Shown: positions 8,707 to 17,064, numbered from the stretch's first letter. The stretch is DNA of 64,000 nt from Rhodopseudomonas_A sp036404135 (GCF_036404135.1 NZ_DASWPE010000197.1:14495-78494); one strand, 5' to 3'. Numbers and translations: made by a program. The notes: a model not told the origin generated them from the sequence alone.

Positions 8707-8910
8707 ATGAACATCGATCAGGCTGTGCTCGGCTTCGCTGGCACTGTCGTCCTTATCGGACTTGGTCTCGGCTGGTTCGTCAGCCCGTATTGGCTGCTGC
8801 TGCCGGCCTTTGCCGGGGTGAACATGATTCAGGCGTCGTTCACCGGCTTCTGTCCCGCCGCAATCGTATTCAAGAAGCTCAGAGCGCGCAGCGGCTGCGC
8901 CTTTTCGTGA
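8707..8910 (+). CDS. DUF2892 (YgaP-like) inner-membrane protein
   Basis: A 67-residue protein with two transmembrane helices (AVLGFAGTVVLIGLGLGWF and YWLLLPAFAGVNMIQASFTG) followed by the conserved GFCPAAIVFKKL motif. This matches the small DUF2892 domain that forms the C-terminal membrane part of the E. coli rhodanese YgaP. Here it is a separate gene followed by rhodaneses, so the YgaP parts are encoded singly. GAGAGGGAGATG precedes the start. A role in handling sulfane sulfur or thiocyanate at the membrane is proposed for YgaP; its application here is inference. Confidence 0.85.
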   Translation: MNIDQAVLGFAGTVVLIGLGLGWFVSPYWLLLPAFAGVNMIQASFTGFCPAAIVFKKLRARSGCAFS

Positions 8911-8950
8911 TGCCCCTGGTGCCGCGTGCCCAAACAACGGAGACATTCCA

Positions 8951-9328
8951 ATGAAGACCGTCCAAACGATGCTGGCGGACGCCGAAGCCGCGGTGCCGCG
9001 TATCACCGCCGAGGAAGCCAGGGGAATGCTCGGTTGGGCCGACGTCTTGTTTCTCGACGTGCGCGAACCGGCTGAGATCGCCGCGTCAGGCAAGGTGCCA
9101 GGAGCGCTGGCCGTCCCGCGAGGTCTGATCGAATTTCGCGCAGACCCGACCTCCCCTCTGCACGATGCGGCGTTCGATCGCGCCAAGACGATGGTCACCT
9201 ACTGCGCCTCCGGAGGACGCGCAGCGCTCGCCGGCAAGACCCTTCTCGAGATGGGTTACGGCAACGTCCGCAACCTCGGCGGCTTCAAGGCCTGGCTCGA
9301 CGCCGGTGGTGAAATCGAAAGGGGCTGA
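8951..9328 (+). CDS. rhodanese-like sulfurtransferase
   Basis: A 125-residue single-domain rhodanese, cytoplasmic (no signal peptide). It shows the CH2A-type VLFLDVREPAEIAASGKVPGA stretch and the active-site loop VTYCASGGRAALAG with the catalytic Cys near residue 86, followed by the C-terminal NLGGFKAWLDAGG motif. GGAGAC lies 6-11 bases before the ATG. It sits 40 bases after the DUF2892 gene and presumably shares its BigR-controlled transcript. Substrate is likely sulfane sulfur such as thiosulfate or persulfide. Confidence 0.9.
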   Translation: MKTVQTMLADAEAAVPRITAEEARGMLGWADVLFLDVREPAEIAASGKVPGALAVPRGLIEFRADPTSPLHDAAFDRAKTMVTYCASGGRAALAGKTLLEMGYGNVRNLGGFKAWLDAGGEIERG

Positions 9329-9417
9329 GACAGCTCGGTCCCGGTGTTTGCTCGATTTCTTTCATCGCCAAAAAGGGCAGAGTCATCTATTCGAAATTGC
9401 TGAAGAAGCTGAGTTCG

Positions 9418-9726
9418 ATGGTCAGTGTCCCCTCTGTCGACTTCGCGGAATTGCAACGGTCCCATTAGGACGGCGCATGCACCATCGTCGACGTGCGCGA
9501 GGCTCGCGAATATGCCAGTGGGCATATCTCTGGTGCGGTCAATCTTCCCTTGTCATGTTTTGATGCCGCGCGGATTCCAACAAGCAAGCCGATTGTCCCG
9601 ATCTGTCAGGCTGGCGGACGATCAGCGACCGCATTGCGACGCGCACGCGCCGCCGGGCGACTGGATGTTCGACACTATCCGGGCGGCATGTCTGGATGGC
9701 GGTCGCGCAACGGAAGCGTCGCGTAA
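9418..9726 (+). pseudogene. second rhodanese, interrupted by an in-frame TAG
   Basis: From ATG 9418 the frame reads MVSVPSVDFAELQRSH, then TAG at 9466-9468. Without any frame change it then continues DGACTIVDVREAREYASGHI, LPLSCFDAARIP, PIVPICQAGGRSATAL and ends YPGGMSGWRSRNG. This is a complete rhodanese domain with catalytic Cys (ICQAGGRS), apart from the nonsense codon. A GTG at 9493 could restart translation but has no ribosome-binding site and would lose the first strand and helix. It follows the intact rhodanese by 89 bases and appears to be a recently inactivated paralogue. Confidence 0.75.
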
Positions 9727-9786
9727 GGCGCAATCTGCGCAGTCAGCCAAGACGCCGTCCGGCAGCGTCTGGCTCAGGGGTCCGGA

Positions 9787-9984
9787 GCAATTGCAGTCGC
9801 AACCGCCTGCTCCGCCATGATCATGGGGTGCCGGCGGAACAAGCGTACCGGCGAGAAAGCGCTCGACGGCGACCGCCGGATCGGTTTCGGCAGTGGCAAC
9901 CGTCCGCACGCCGCGCGTGGCCACGCGGCTGACGAAGCCGGCGCCGGCGCTGCCTGCGATCACGGCGCGGCTGATGTTCGACAT
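9787..9984 (-). pseudogene. possible NifX-like fragment
   Basis: The minus-strand frame from 9984 reads SRAVIAGSAGAGFVSRVATRGVRTVATAETDPAVAVERFLAGTL and then a Gly/His/Cys-rich tail (HDHGGAGGCDCNC). This resembles the second half of the Fe-Mo cofactor biosynthesis (NifX/NafY) domain, where a Gly-rich loop, a short helix and an EAVxxFLxGxL motif precede a Cys/His tail. The first half is missing because the sequence changes into integrase remnant at about 9975. The frame stays open to 9622 without further similarity. Family assignment is tentative. Confidence 0.35.
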
Positions 9985-10579
9985 TCTGCACTATACTTTC
10001 TTGCGGCTTGGCGACGCCTATCGCTTCGGCCCGCCGCATCTGCGTCAGATCGTGCGCAAGATGGCGGTGCAGATTGCGACCGAGAAAAGCCGGCGTAACA
10101 CCACCGTCACGGTGCCGGTGCACCCCGAATTTGCCGAAAGCTTGCAGGCGGCGCGTGCCGCGGGGATCATCGGCGCGGAGGTCTTCACCGGCAGGTTAGT
10201 GTGCGGCCGCGTGCAGCCGATGAAGAAGAAAGCGTGGGCGGCAAAATTCAAGAAGTACGCAGTGCTGGCGGGGGTGAATGAGCGCAAGAAAAGCTGCCAT
10301 GGCGTGCACAAGGCCCGCGCCGAGGTCGCGGCCTACGCCGACTGCACCGAGAGCCAGATGATGGCGATGTTCGGCTGGACCGATCCGAAGATGCCGGCGC
10401 ACCACATCGCTCAGGCGAATCGGGAGAAGCTCGGGATGGCCGGGATGGACAAGATCGTGGCGTTCGATGAGGACGGCTCGCCGGAGGATTTCTTGGCGCC
10501 GCCGGAGGCGAACAGGGCGGGAACGTCAAGCCGGAACGGAATGGTAACATTCCCGGGTAATTTCCGCAAAAAAATGTAG
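9974..10579 (+). pseudogene. decayed tyrosine-recombinase (integrase), C-terminal catalytic part
   Basis: The frame encodes the catalytic half of a phage/ICE integrase: LRLGDAYRFGPPHL (Arg I region), TVTVPVHPEF, HGVHKARAEVAAYADC (box II) and MFGWTDPKMPAHHIAQANRE (box III). In family members box II reads HGxRK and the last motif reads HYIAQ with the nucleophilic Tyr. Here the Arg is His and the Tyr is His, both consistent with single transitions, so the enzyme should be inactive. The N-terminal DNA-binding half is missing; upstream codons belong to another fragment. It abuts tRNA-Leu, a standard integration target. Confidence 0.75.
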
Positions 10580-10605
10580 GGTTTTCAAGGCTGATCGTGG
10601 GTTTG

Positions 10606-10690
10606 TGGTGCGCTCGGAGGGACTCGAACCCCCACGATTTTACTCACTGCCACCTCAAGGCAGCGCGTCTACCAATTCCGCCACGAGCGC
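10606..10690 (-). tRNA. tRNA-Leu (anticodon GAG)
   Basis: Reading the minus strand from 10690, the 7-bp acceptor stem GCGCTCG pairs with CGAGCGC. The D-arm contains GGCGGAATTGGTAGACGC, the anticodon stem CTGCC/GGCAG encloses the loop TTGAGGT (anticodon GAG), a class II variable arm follows, and the T-arm carries GGTTCGAGTCC. The discriminator A and a genomically encoded CCA are at 10606-10609. The integrase remnant lies just beyond the 3' end of the tRNA. Confidence 0.95.
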
Positions 10691-10777
10691 GTGATCGCGG
10701 TCCAGGGCTCGCGCCCGACCGGAGCAACGGCGCCCATGTAACAAATCAATGATGAGGCGACAAGGCCCCGCGTTGGC

Positions 10778-11020
10778 TTACCTTCGATCCGGGGATCGCG
10801 GCAACATTCGCTTGACTTCGACCGCAATGCGGTTGCGATCCACCAGCACCATGCCGCTGGCGATCGGCATGTTGTTGGCGAGGATCTTGACCTCGTCGGC
10901 TTCGGTGGCGTCCAACTCGATGATGGCGCCGCGGCTCAGCCGCAGCACCTGATGAATCGGCATGGAGGTGGTTCCGAGGACCACCATCAGATCGACGGAA
11001 ACTTTATCGAGTGTCGGCAC
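10778..11020 (-). CDS. FliN-like SpoA-domain protein
   Basis: An 80-residue protein that is almost entirely one SpoA (surface presentation of antigens) domain: VSVDLMVVLGTTSMPIHQVLRLSRGAIIELD, NNMPIASGMVLVDRNRIAVEV. This is the core of the flagellar motor-switch protein FliN. It lacks the acidic N-terminal extension of many FliN proteins. The GTG at 11020 is the only possible start because an in-frame stop lies three codons upstream. No other flagellar gene is nearby, so it may be a stand-alone switch paralogue. Confidence 0.75.
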   Translation of the reverse strand: MPTLDKVSVDLMVVLGTTSMPIHQVLRLSRGAIIELDATEADEVKILANNMPIASGMVLVDRNRIAVEVKRMLPRSPDRR

Positions 11021-11079
11021 TGCGGATCAAACTCACCATGCGAGATTGCCGGCCGACAACACCACGTTATGGTGAAGCA

Positions 11080-11781
11080 ATGCTTAACGAGCGCGAAACC
11101 CTTGATCTGCGGCCGCTTGCGCTGCCGCCGGGGCAGCCTGCGGTGGCCTGGCAAGTGTCCGATGCGCGGGTGCCCTATCCCGACGCGGTCGCCGCGATGG
11201 AGGCCCGGGCGGCGGCGATCGCCGAAGGCAAGGCGCCGGAGCTGGTGTGGCTGTTGGAGCATCCGCCGCTCTACACCTCGGGCACCAGCGGCAACGCCAA
11301 AGACCTGCTCGATCCGCGCTTCCCGATCTTTGCCAGCGGCCGCGGCGGCCAGATCACCTATCACGGCCCCGGCCAGCGCGTGGCCTATGTGATGCTCGAC
11401 CTGAAGCGGCGGCGGCCGGATGTGCGCGCCTATGTCGCCGGGCTGGAGCAATGGATCATCGGCACGCTGGCCCATTTCAACGTCAAAGGCGAGCGCCGCG
11501 AGGACCGCGTCGGGGTCTGGGTGGCGCGTCCCGACAAGGGCACAGGCTGCGAGGACAAGATCGCGGCGATCGGGGTGCGGCTCAGGCGCTGGGTGTCGTT
11601 TCACGGCATCGCCATCAATGTCGAGCCGGAGCTCGCGCATTTCTCCGCGATCGTGCCCTGCGGCGTCAGCGATCCACACTACGGCGTCACCAGCCTGGTC
11701 GATCTCGGCCTGCCGGTGACGATGCAGGATGTCGACGTCGCGCTGCGCCAGGCGTTCGAAGACATTTTCGGCCCGCGATAG
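11080..11781 (+). CDS. lipB: octanoyl-[acyl-carrier-protein]:protein N-octanoyltransferase
   Basis: A 233-residue LipB, which transfers octanoate from ACP to lipoyl domains as the first step of lipoate assembly. Visible are LLEHPPLYTSGTSG, the GGQITYHGPGQRVAYVMLDL substrate loop, the catalytic Lys in EDKIAAIGVRLRRWVSFHG and the catalytic Cys in IVPCGVSDPHYGVTSL. ATG 11080 is preferred to the longer frame from 11011, which would overlap the divergent fliN-like gene. Stand-alone gene. Confidence 0.93.
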   Translation: MLNERETLDLRPLALPPGQPAVAWQVSDARVPYPDAVAAMEARAAAIAEGKAPELVWLLEHPPLYTSGTSGNAKDLLDPRFPIFASGRGGQITYHGPGQRVAYVMLDLKRRRPDVRAYVAGLEQWIIGTLAHFNVKGERREDRVGVWVARPDKGTGCEDKIAAIGVRLRRWVSFHGIAINVEPELAHFSAIVPCGVSDPHYGVTSLVDLGLPVTMQDVDVALRQAFEDIFGPR

Positions 11782-11815
11782 CCTGAGAGTCTGACCGAGA
11801 AAGCGACTCGCAGGC

Positions 11816-12115
11816 TCACAGCGTCGGCAGCGTGGAGAAGCGTTCGCCCGGCCGCCGCAGATCGAGCGCGGCGGCGGCGGCCGGTTGCTCGTCGAGCCTG
11901 GTGACATGGGCGGATGAAGGTCCGCGCCGGCAGCGTGCGATCACCTCGGCCACGGCCTCCGCGGGTCCGGCGAACAGCGCCTCGACGCTGCCGTCGCGGC
12001 GGTTGCGCACCCAGCCTTCGAGATCGCGGCCGCTCGCCTCCCATTCGACAAAGGCGCGGTAGCCGACGCCCTGCACCCGGCCCTGCACCGCAACCAGGCG
12101 GATCACCACGCTCAT
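11816..12115 (-). CDS. acyP: acylphosphatase
   Basis: A 99-residue acylphosphatase, hydrolysing carboxyl-phosphate bonds such as those of acetyl or carbamoyl phosphate. The phosphate-binding loop GRVQGVGYRAFV (Arg catalytic) and the Asn motif GWVRNRRDGSVEALFAG (Asn catalytic) are both intact. Its start overlaps the stop of the upstream gene by one base, so it is the third gene of a biotin carboxylase-oxaloacetate decarboxylase-acylphosphatase operon. Confidence 0.93.
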   Translation of the reverse strand: MSVVIRLVAVQGRVQGVGYRAFVEWEASGRDLEGWVRNRRDGSVEALFAGPAEAVAEVIARCRRGPSSAHVTRLDEQPAAAAALDLRRPGERFSTLPTL

Positions 12116-12981
12116 CAGCGCTTCAGCCCGAGAAAGCTCGCGCCGCGCTGCTTCACCAGCGCCGCACGGGTCAGCCAGTCCATCAGATCGGACGACGCCA
12201 GCCCCTTCAACTGGGCGGGCGGCGTGCCTTCGGCCACCGCCTTCAAGGTCTCGAACACCGCCTGGGTGGCCGCTGCGATCGGGGCGTGACCTTGCACCGC
12301 GATGCGCACCCGCCGCGCGGTGAGATAGTCGGCATCGCAGACTTCGTCGGACGGCCCGCCGAGCAGCAGCGGCAGCGTCGTCGCCGCACTGATGGCCTCG
12401 AGCTGCGCCCTGGTTTTCACCCCGGTGAAGAACAGCGCGTCGACGCCGGCGGCCTCATAGGCCCGCGCCCGATCGATCGCGTCGCCAAGAGAAGAGATCG
12501 ACAGCGCCGCGGTGCGGCCGACGATCACCAGCGTCGGATCGCCGCGGGCGTCGAGCGACGCCTTGATCTTGCCGAGCCCCTCCTCGCGCGAAATCAGTTG
12601 CGGCCTGTCCTCGCCGAACGGCTGCGGCAACAGCGTATCCTCGATGGTGAGGCCGGCGGCGCCGGCGCCCTCCAGCTCCTGCACGGTGCGGCGCACGTTC
12701 AGCGCGTTGCCGTAGCCGTGATCGGCATCGACCAATACGGGCAGCGCCGCCGCCCGCGCCATCCGCCGCATCTGCTCGGCGAGTTCGGACAGCGTGATCA
12801 ACGCGATGTCCGGATCGCCGAGGATCGCCAATGAGGCCACCGAGCCGCCGAACATCCCGACCTCGAAGCCGAGATCCTCGGCGATCCGCATCGACAGCGC
12901 GTCATACACCGACGCCGGCCGCGCGCAACGCGATCCCGACAGGATCGCGCGTAACGCTTCGCGGCGGCTGCGCCAGGTCAT
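12115..12981 (-). CDS. oxaloacetate decarboxylase (ICL/PEP-mutase superfamily)
   Basis: A 288-residue TIM-barrel enzyme of the isocitrate lyase/PEP mutase superfamily, close to the PA4872-type oxaloacetate decarboxylases that make pyruvate and CO2. The opening MTWRSRREALRAIL, PASVYDALSMRIAEDLGFEVG, the metal/active-site stretch PVLVDADHGYGNALNVRRTV and the GLTIEDTLLP helix are typical. It begins four bases after the stop of the biotin carboxylase gene and is probably cotranscribed and coupled with it. The link to carboxylation metabolism is suggestive only. Confidence 0.82.
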   Translation of the reverse strand: MTWRSRREALRAILSGSRCARPASVYDALSMRIAEDLGFEVGMFGGSVASLAILGDPDIALITLSELAEQMRRMARAAALPVLVDADHGYGNALNVRRTVQELEGAGAAGLTIEDTLLPQPFGEDRPQLISREEGLGKIKASLDARGDPTLVIVGRTAALSISSLGDAIDRARAYEAAGVDALFFTGVKTRAQLEAISAATTLPLLLGGPSDEVCDADYLTARRVRIAVQGHAPIAAATQAVFETLKAVAEGTPPAQLKGLASSDLMDWLTRAALVKQRGASFLGLKR

Positions 12982-12985
12982 GGCA

Positions 12986-15001
12986 TCACGCGAATTCGAG
13001 GATCACGGCGTCGACCGCCAGCGTCGCGCCGGGAGCAGCGTGGATCTTCTTCACCACGCCGTCGCGTTCGGCGCGCAGCACGTTCTGCATCTTCATCGCC
13101 TCGACGATTGCCAGCGTTTCGCCGGCCTTGATCTCCTGGCCCTCGGCCACCGCGATCGACACCACCAGGCCCGGCATCGGGCACAGCACCTTCTTGCCGG
13201 TGTCGGCCTTGTTGCCGACCAGCATCCAGCGCGCCGCCGACGCCTCGCGTTCGGTGAACACGTTGACCGCGACCTCGAAGCCGTGATGCGCCAGCCGCAC
13301 CCCGTTGGGGATCGGCCGCACCTGCACCGCGACCGGCCGCCCGTCGATGGTGCCGTGCCACACCGGATCGCCGGGAATCCACGGCGACAGCAACAGATGC
13401 GGCTGCCCCATGGTGCCGTCGGCACCGACGAAGCGCACCACGAAGCCCTCGCCTTCGCGGGTGACGTCGAGCGGCACTTCGCTGCGCTCCAGCCAGACGC
13501 AGCGGCGGCGTTCGCGGATCACCGCGCGGCCGATCATCTGGCCGGAGATCTTGCGCTTGCGCTCGCCGATCACGCGGTCGATCGCAGCCCCCACCGCGGC
13601 GATGCGGCGGGCGATTTCGCCCTCCGGCACCCGCGCGGTGAAGCCCTTGGGGAATTCCTCGGCGATGAAGCCGGTGGACAGATTGCTTTCGCGCCAGCGC
13701 GGATGCGTCATCAGCGCCGACAGGAACGGAATGTTGTGGCGGATGCCGTCGATGTAGAAGGCGTCGAGCGCATGGGCCTGCGCCTCGATCGCGGCGGCGC
13801 GCGACGGCGCGTGGGTGACGAGCTTGGCGATCATCGGATCGTAGAAGATGGCGATCTCGCCGCCTTCCTGCACGCCGGTGTCGTTGCGCACGGTGATGCC
13901 GTTGTGCGAGCTCTCCTTCGGCGGGCGATACTTCACCAGCCGGCCGATCGAGGGCAGGAAGTTGCGGAACGGGTCCTCGGCATAGACCCGCGACTCCACC
14001 GCCCAGCCGGTCAGCGTGACGTCCTTCTGCGCCAGTTGCAGCTTTTCGCCGGCCGCGACCCGGATCATCTGCTCGACCAGATCGATGCCGGTGACCATTT
14101 CGGTGACCGGATGTTCGACCTGTAGCCGGGTGTTCATCTCCAGGAAGTAGAAGCTCTTGTCCTGGCCGGCGACGAACTCAACGGTGCCGGCGGAATCGTA
14201 GTTCACCGCCTTGGCGAGCGCCACCGCCTGTTCGCCCATCTTGCGCCGCGTGGTTTCGTCGAGCAGCGGCGATGGCGCCTCTTCGATCACCTTCTGATTG
14301 CGGCGCTGGATCGAGCATTCGCGCTCGCCGAGATAGATGACGTTACCGTGCTTGTCGCCGAGCACCTGGATTTCGATGTGGCGCGGGTCGACGATGAATT
14401 TCTCGATGAACACCCGGTCGTCGCCGAACGAGGCCTTGGCCTCGGCCTTGGCGAGCCCGAAGCCTTCGGCGACCTCGGAGGTGGAATGCGCGATCCGCAT
14501 GCCCTTGCCGCCGCCGCCGGCGGAGGCCTTGATCATCACCGGATAGCCGATCTGATCGGCGATCTTCACGGCGTGCTTTTCGTCCTCGATGACGCCGAGA
14601 AAGCCCGGCACGGTCGAGACGTTGGCCGCGGCCGCGGCCTTCTTGGATTCGATCTTGTCGCCCATCGCGGCGATCGCGCCGGGATTGGGACCGATGAAGA
14701 CGATGCCGGCTTCCGCCAGCGCCACTGCAAACGCCTCGCGCTCGGACAGGAAGCCGTAACCCGGGTGCACCGCTTCGGCGCCGGTCTTTTTGCAGGCCTC
14801 GATGATCTTCTCCATCACCAGATAGCTCTCTGAGGCGGCCGGCGGTCCGATCAGGACGGCATGATCGGCCATCTCGACGTGCAGCGCATCGCGGTCGGCC
14901 TCCGAATAAACGGCGACGGTCTCGATACCCATGCGACAGGCGGTCTTGATGACCCGGCAGGCGATTTCGCCGCGGTTGGCGATCAGAATACGTTTGAACA
15001 T
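12986..15001 (-). CDS. pccA: acetyl/propionyl-CoA carboxylase alpha subunit (biotin carboxylase + BCCP)
   Basis: A 671-residue biotin-dependent carboxylase subunit. The order is: biotin carboxylase N-domain (MFKRILIANRGEIACRVI), ATP-grasp with the GGGGKGMRIAH loop, carboxylase C-domain, a linker/BT region, and a C-terminal biotinyl domain with the lysine of VEAMKMQNVL near residue 636. The single-chain BC-BT-BCCP layout fits propionyl-CoA carboxylase alpha (PccA) better than AccC, which lacks BCCP. The beta subunit is not in the window. ATG 15001 matches the universal family start; a convincing ribosome-binding site is not visible. Confidence 0.88.
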   Translation of the reverse strand: MFKRILIANRGEIACRVIKTACRMGIETVAVYSEADRDALHVEMADHAVLIGPPAASESYLVMEKIIEACKKTGAEAVHPGYGFLSEREAFAVALAEAGIVFIGPNPGAIAAMGDKIESKKAAAAANVSTVPGFLGVIEDEKHAVKIADQIGYPVMIKASAGGGGKGMRIAHSTSEVAEGFGLAKAEAKASFGDDRVFIEKFIVDPRHIEIQVLGDKHGNVIYLGERECSIQRRNQKVIEEAPSPLLDETTRRKMGEQAVALAKAVNYDSAGTVEFVAGQDKSFYFLEMNTRLQVEHPVTEMVTGIDLVEQMIRVAAGEKLQLAQKDVTLTGWAVESRVYAEDPFRNFLPSIGRLVKYRPPKESSHNGITVRNDTGVQEGGEIAIFYDPMIAKLVTHAPSRAAAIEAQAHALDAFYIDGIRHNIPFLSALMTHPRWRESNLSTGFIAEEFPKGFTARVPEGEIARRIAAVGAAIDRVIGERKRKISGQMIGRAVIRERRRCVWLERSEVPLDVTREGEGFVVRFVGADGTMGQPHLLLSPWIPGDPVWHGTIDGRPVAVQVRPIPNGVRLAHHGFEVAVNVFTEREASAARWMLVGNKADTGKKVLCPMPGLVVSIAVAEGQEIKAGETLAIVEAMKMQNVLRAERDGVVKKIHAAPGATLAVDAVILEFA

Positions 15002-15159
15002 GTGCTTGTTTGCTTGCAACCTTGGAAAGGTGGACGGCGCTCCCCGAGCGGGAGGCCTATCTGGGCGTGCGGGACACGTTGTAACAATTTTGTCGCGCGA
15101 AAAAACTAAATATTGCCCGAGCCCGGGCTTCCGGGACCCTACTTTTGGAGAGAATTCGC

Positions 15160-17013
15160 ATGCGCACCGCCGTCGCGATGCTGTCCGCCGCGCTGATCGG
15201 CGCGTCAACCCTCACCGCTGTCGCGCAGAACAGCCCGCCTCGGAACCTGATTCTGTTCGTGCCCGACGGGCTGCGGGCATTGACGGTGAAGCCGGACACC
15301 GCGCCAGCGATGGCCGAGATCCGCGACAAGGGGGTCAATTTCAGTAACCCGCACTCGCTGTTCCCGACCTTCACCATGGCCAATGCCTCGGGCATGTCCA
15401 CCGGGCACTATCTCGGCGATACCGGCGCGTTCAGCAATTCGATCTACACCGGCCACCCGACCGCAGCTCAGAACGGCAGCGTGGTGCCGTTCATCGAACA
15501 CGATCAGGTGCTGCGCGACGTCGACGAGGCCTTCAACGGCGACTTCCTCAATGAAGAGACGATTCTGAAGGCGGCGCGCGACGCCGGATACAGCACCGCG
15601 GCGATCGGCAAGCTCGGCCCGACCTTACTGTTCGACCACACCGAACGCAGCGGCACCAAGACCATCATCCTCGACGACCAGACCGGCGCGCTCGACAAGG
15701 ACGGGCAATTGATCGGCATTCCGTTGTCGGACGAGATCAAGGCTGCGCTCGGCGCCGCCGGGCTGCCGCTGGCTGCCCCCTCGCGCGGCGACAACGGCAA
15801 GGCCGGCGACGCCAAGACGCCCGGCACCGTCACCGCCAACATCGCGCAGCAGGCCTATATGGCCGACGTCGCCGCCAAGGTGGTGCTGCCGCTGTTCAAG
15901 GCCCGCAACAAGCCGTTCGTGCTGGTGTACTGGTCGCGCGATCCCGACGGCACCCAGCATAACAACGGCGACAGCCTGAACAGCGTGACCCCGGGCATCA
16001 ACGGCCCGACCTCGCTCGCCGCGATCCGGAACGCCGACAACAACCTGGCGCAATTGCGCAAGGCGCTGGACGAACTCGGGCTCAGTGCGTCCACCAACAT
16101 CATCGTCTCGGCCGACCACGGCTTCTCGACGATCTCCAAGGAAAGCAAGACCAGCCCCACGGTGAAGGGCAATTATCCCGACACCCCGGCCGGCTTGCTG
16201 CCGCTCGGCTTCCTCGCCATCGACCTTGCCAAAGAGCTCAAGCTGCCGCTGTTCGACCCCAACAATAAGAACGCCCCGGTCGGCGACAATGTCAGCCCGA
16301 AGGCCGGCAACGGCGTGCTCGGCGCCGACCCCACCAAGCCCGACTTGGTGGTCGCCACCAATGGCGGCTCCGACCTGATCTATCTGCCGAACGCCGACCG
16401 CAAGCTGGCGGCGCGCACCGTCAAGGCGCTGCTGGCGCAGGACTACGTCAGCGGCATCTTCGTCGACGATGCGCTCGGCCGCTTCCCCGGCGCACTGCCG
16501 ATGTCGGCGCTCAACCTGCAGGGCCAGGCGGTGACGCCGCACCCGGCGATCGTGGTGAATTTCCGCTCCTATGCCAGCGGCTGCGACGAGCCGACGGCGT
16601 GCTCGGTGGAGATCGCCGACACCGTGCTGCGGCAGGGCCAGGGCATGCATGGCAGCTTCAGCCGCGGCGACACCATGAACTTCATGGCGGCGATCGGCCC
16701 GGATTTCAAAGCCGGTTACGTCGATCGGCTGCCGGTCAGCAACGCCGATGTCGGCATCACCGCGGCGAAGCTTCTCAACCTCGCGCCGAAATCCAACGGC
16801 CATCTGATCGGCCGGGTGATCACCGAGGCGATGCCGAACGGCGCCACCCCGCAGGCCACCAGCGAGAGCCTGCGCTCGCAGCGCGATCTCAGCGGGTTGC
16901 GCACCGTGCTGAAATTCCAGCGGGTCGGCAGCCAGCGCTATTTCGACGTCGCCGGTTTTCCCGGCCGCACGCTCGGGCTCGACCCCGACAAACAAAAAAC
17001 GGCGGGCCAATAG
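15160..17013 (+). CDS. exported nucleotide pyrophosphatase/phosphodiesterase (alkaline phosphatase superfamily)
   Basis: A 617-residue protein with a signal peptide (MRTAVAMLSAALIGASTLTAVAQ) and a type I phosphodiesterase fold. NLILFVPDGLRA carries the first metal Asp, NPHSLFPTFTMANASGMSTGHY has the Thr nucleophile, YWSRDPDGTQHNNGDS and VSADHGFSTISKES hold further metal ligands, and a distal GMHGSFSRGDTMNFMAA supplies the last His. It probably acts in the periplasm on phosphodiesters or nucleotides. GGAGAG lies 9 bases before ATG 15160. Its stop codon lies inside the left end of a repeat that flanks the next segment. Confidence 0.85.
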   Translation: MRTAVAMLSAALIGASTLTAVAQNSPPRNLILFVPDGLRALTVKPDTAPAMAEIRDKGVNFSNPHSLFPTFTMANASGMSTGHYLGDTGAFSNSIYTGHPTAAQNGSVVPFIEHDQVLRDVDEAFNGDFLNEETILKAARDAGYSTAAIGKLGPTLLFDHTERSGTKTIILDDQTGALDKDGQLIGIPLSDEIKAALGAAGLPLAAPSRGDNGKAGDAKTPGTVTANIAQQAYMADVAAKVVLPLFKARNKPFVLVYWSRDPDGTQHNNGDSLNSVTPGINGPTSLAAIRNADNNLAQLRKALDELGLSASTNIIVSADHGFSTISKESKTSPTVKGNYPDTPAGLLPLGFLAIDLAKELKLPLFDPNNKNAPVGDNVSPKAGNGVLGADPTKPDLVVATNGGSDLIYLPNADRKLAARTVKALLAQDYVSGIFVDDALGRFPGALPMSALNLQGQAVTPHPAIVVNFRSYASGCDEPTACSVEIADTVLRQGQGMHGSFSRGDTMNFMAAIGPDFKAGYVDRLPVSNADVGITAAKLLNLAPKSNGHLIGRVITEAMPNGATPQATSESLRSQRDLSGLRTVLKFQRVGSQRYFDVAGFPGRTLGLDPDKQKTAGQ

Positions 17014-17019
17014 CCCGCC
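17004..17019. repeat. 16-bp direct repeat, left copy
   Basis: GGGCCAATAGCCCGCC here recurs exactly at 18459-18474. The two copies flank a 1.4-kb AT-richer segment, just outside its inverted ends, as a target-site duplication or an att-like duplication would. The sequence is itself near-palindromic and includes the stop codon of the phosphodiesterase gene. Confidence 0.7.
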
Positions 17020-17033
17020 AGTAGCTTAAATGT

Positions 17034-17056
17034 GGAATCGCCAAAATGGCGATTCC
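17034..17056. terminator. perfect 10-bp hairpin, terminator-like
   Basis: GGAATCGCCA (17034-17043) and TGGCGATTCC (17047-17056) form a perfect stem with a three-base loop, followed by ATTCGCTTTT. It lies about 20 bases after the phosphodiesterase stop and could terminate that transcript. It also partly overlaps the left inverted end of the inserted segment. Confidence 0.55.
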
Positions 17057-17064
17057 ATTCGCTT

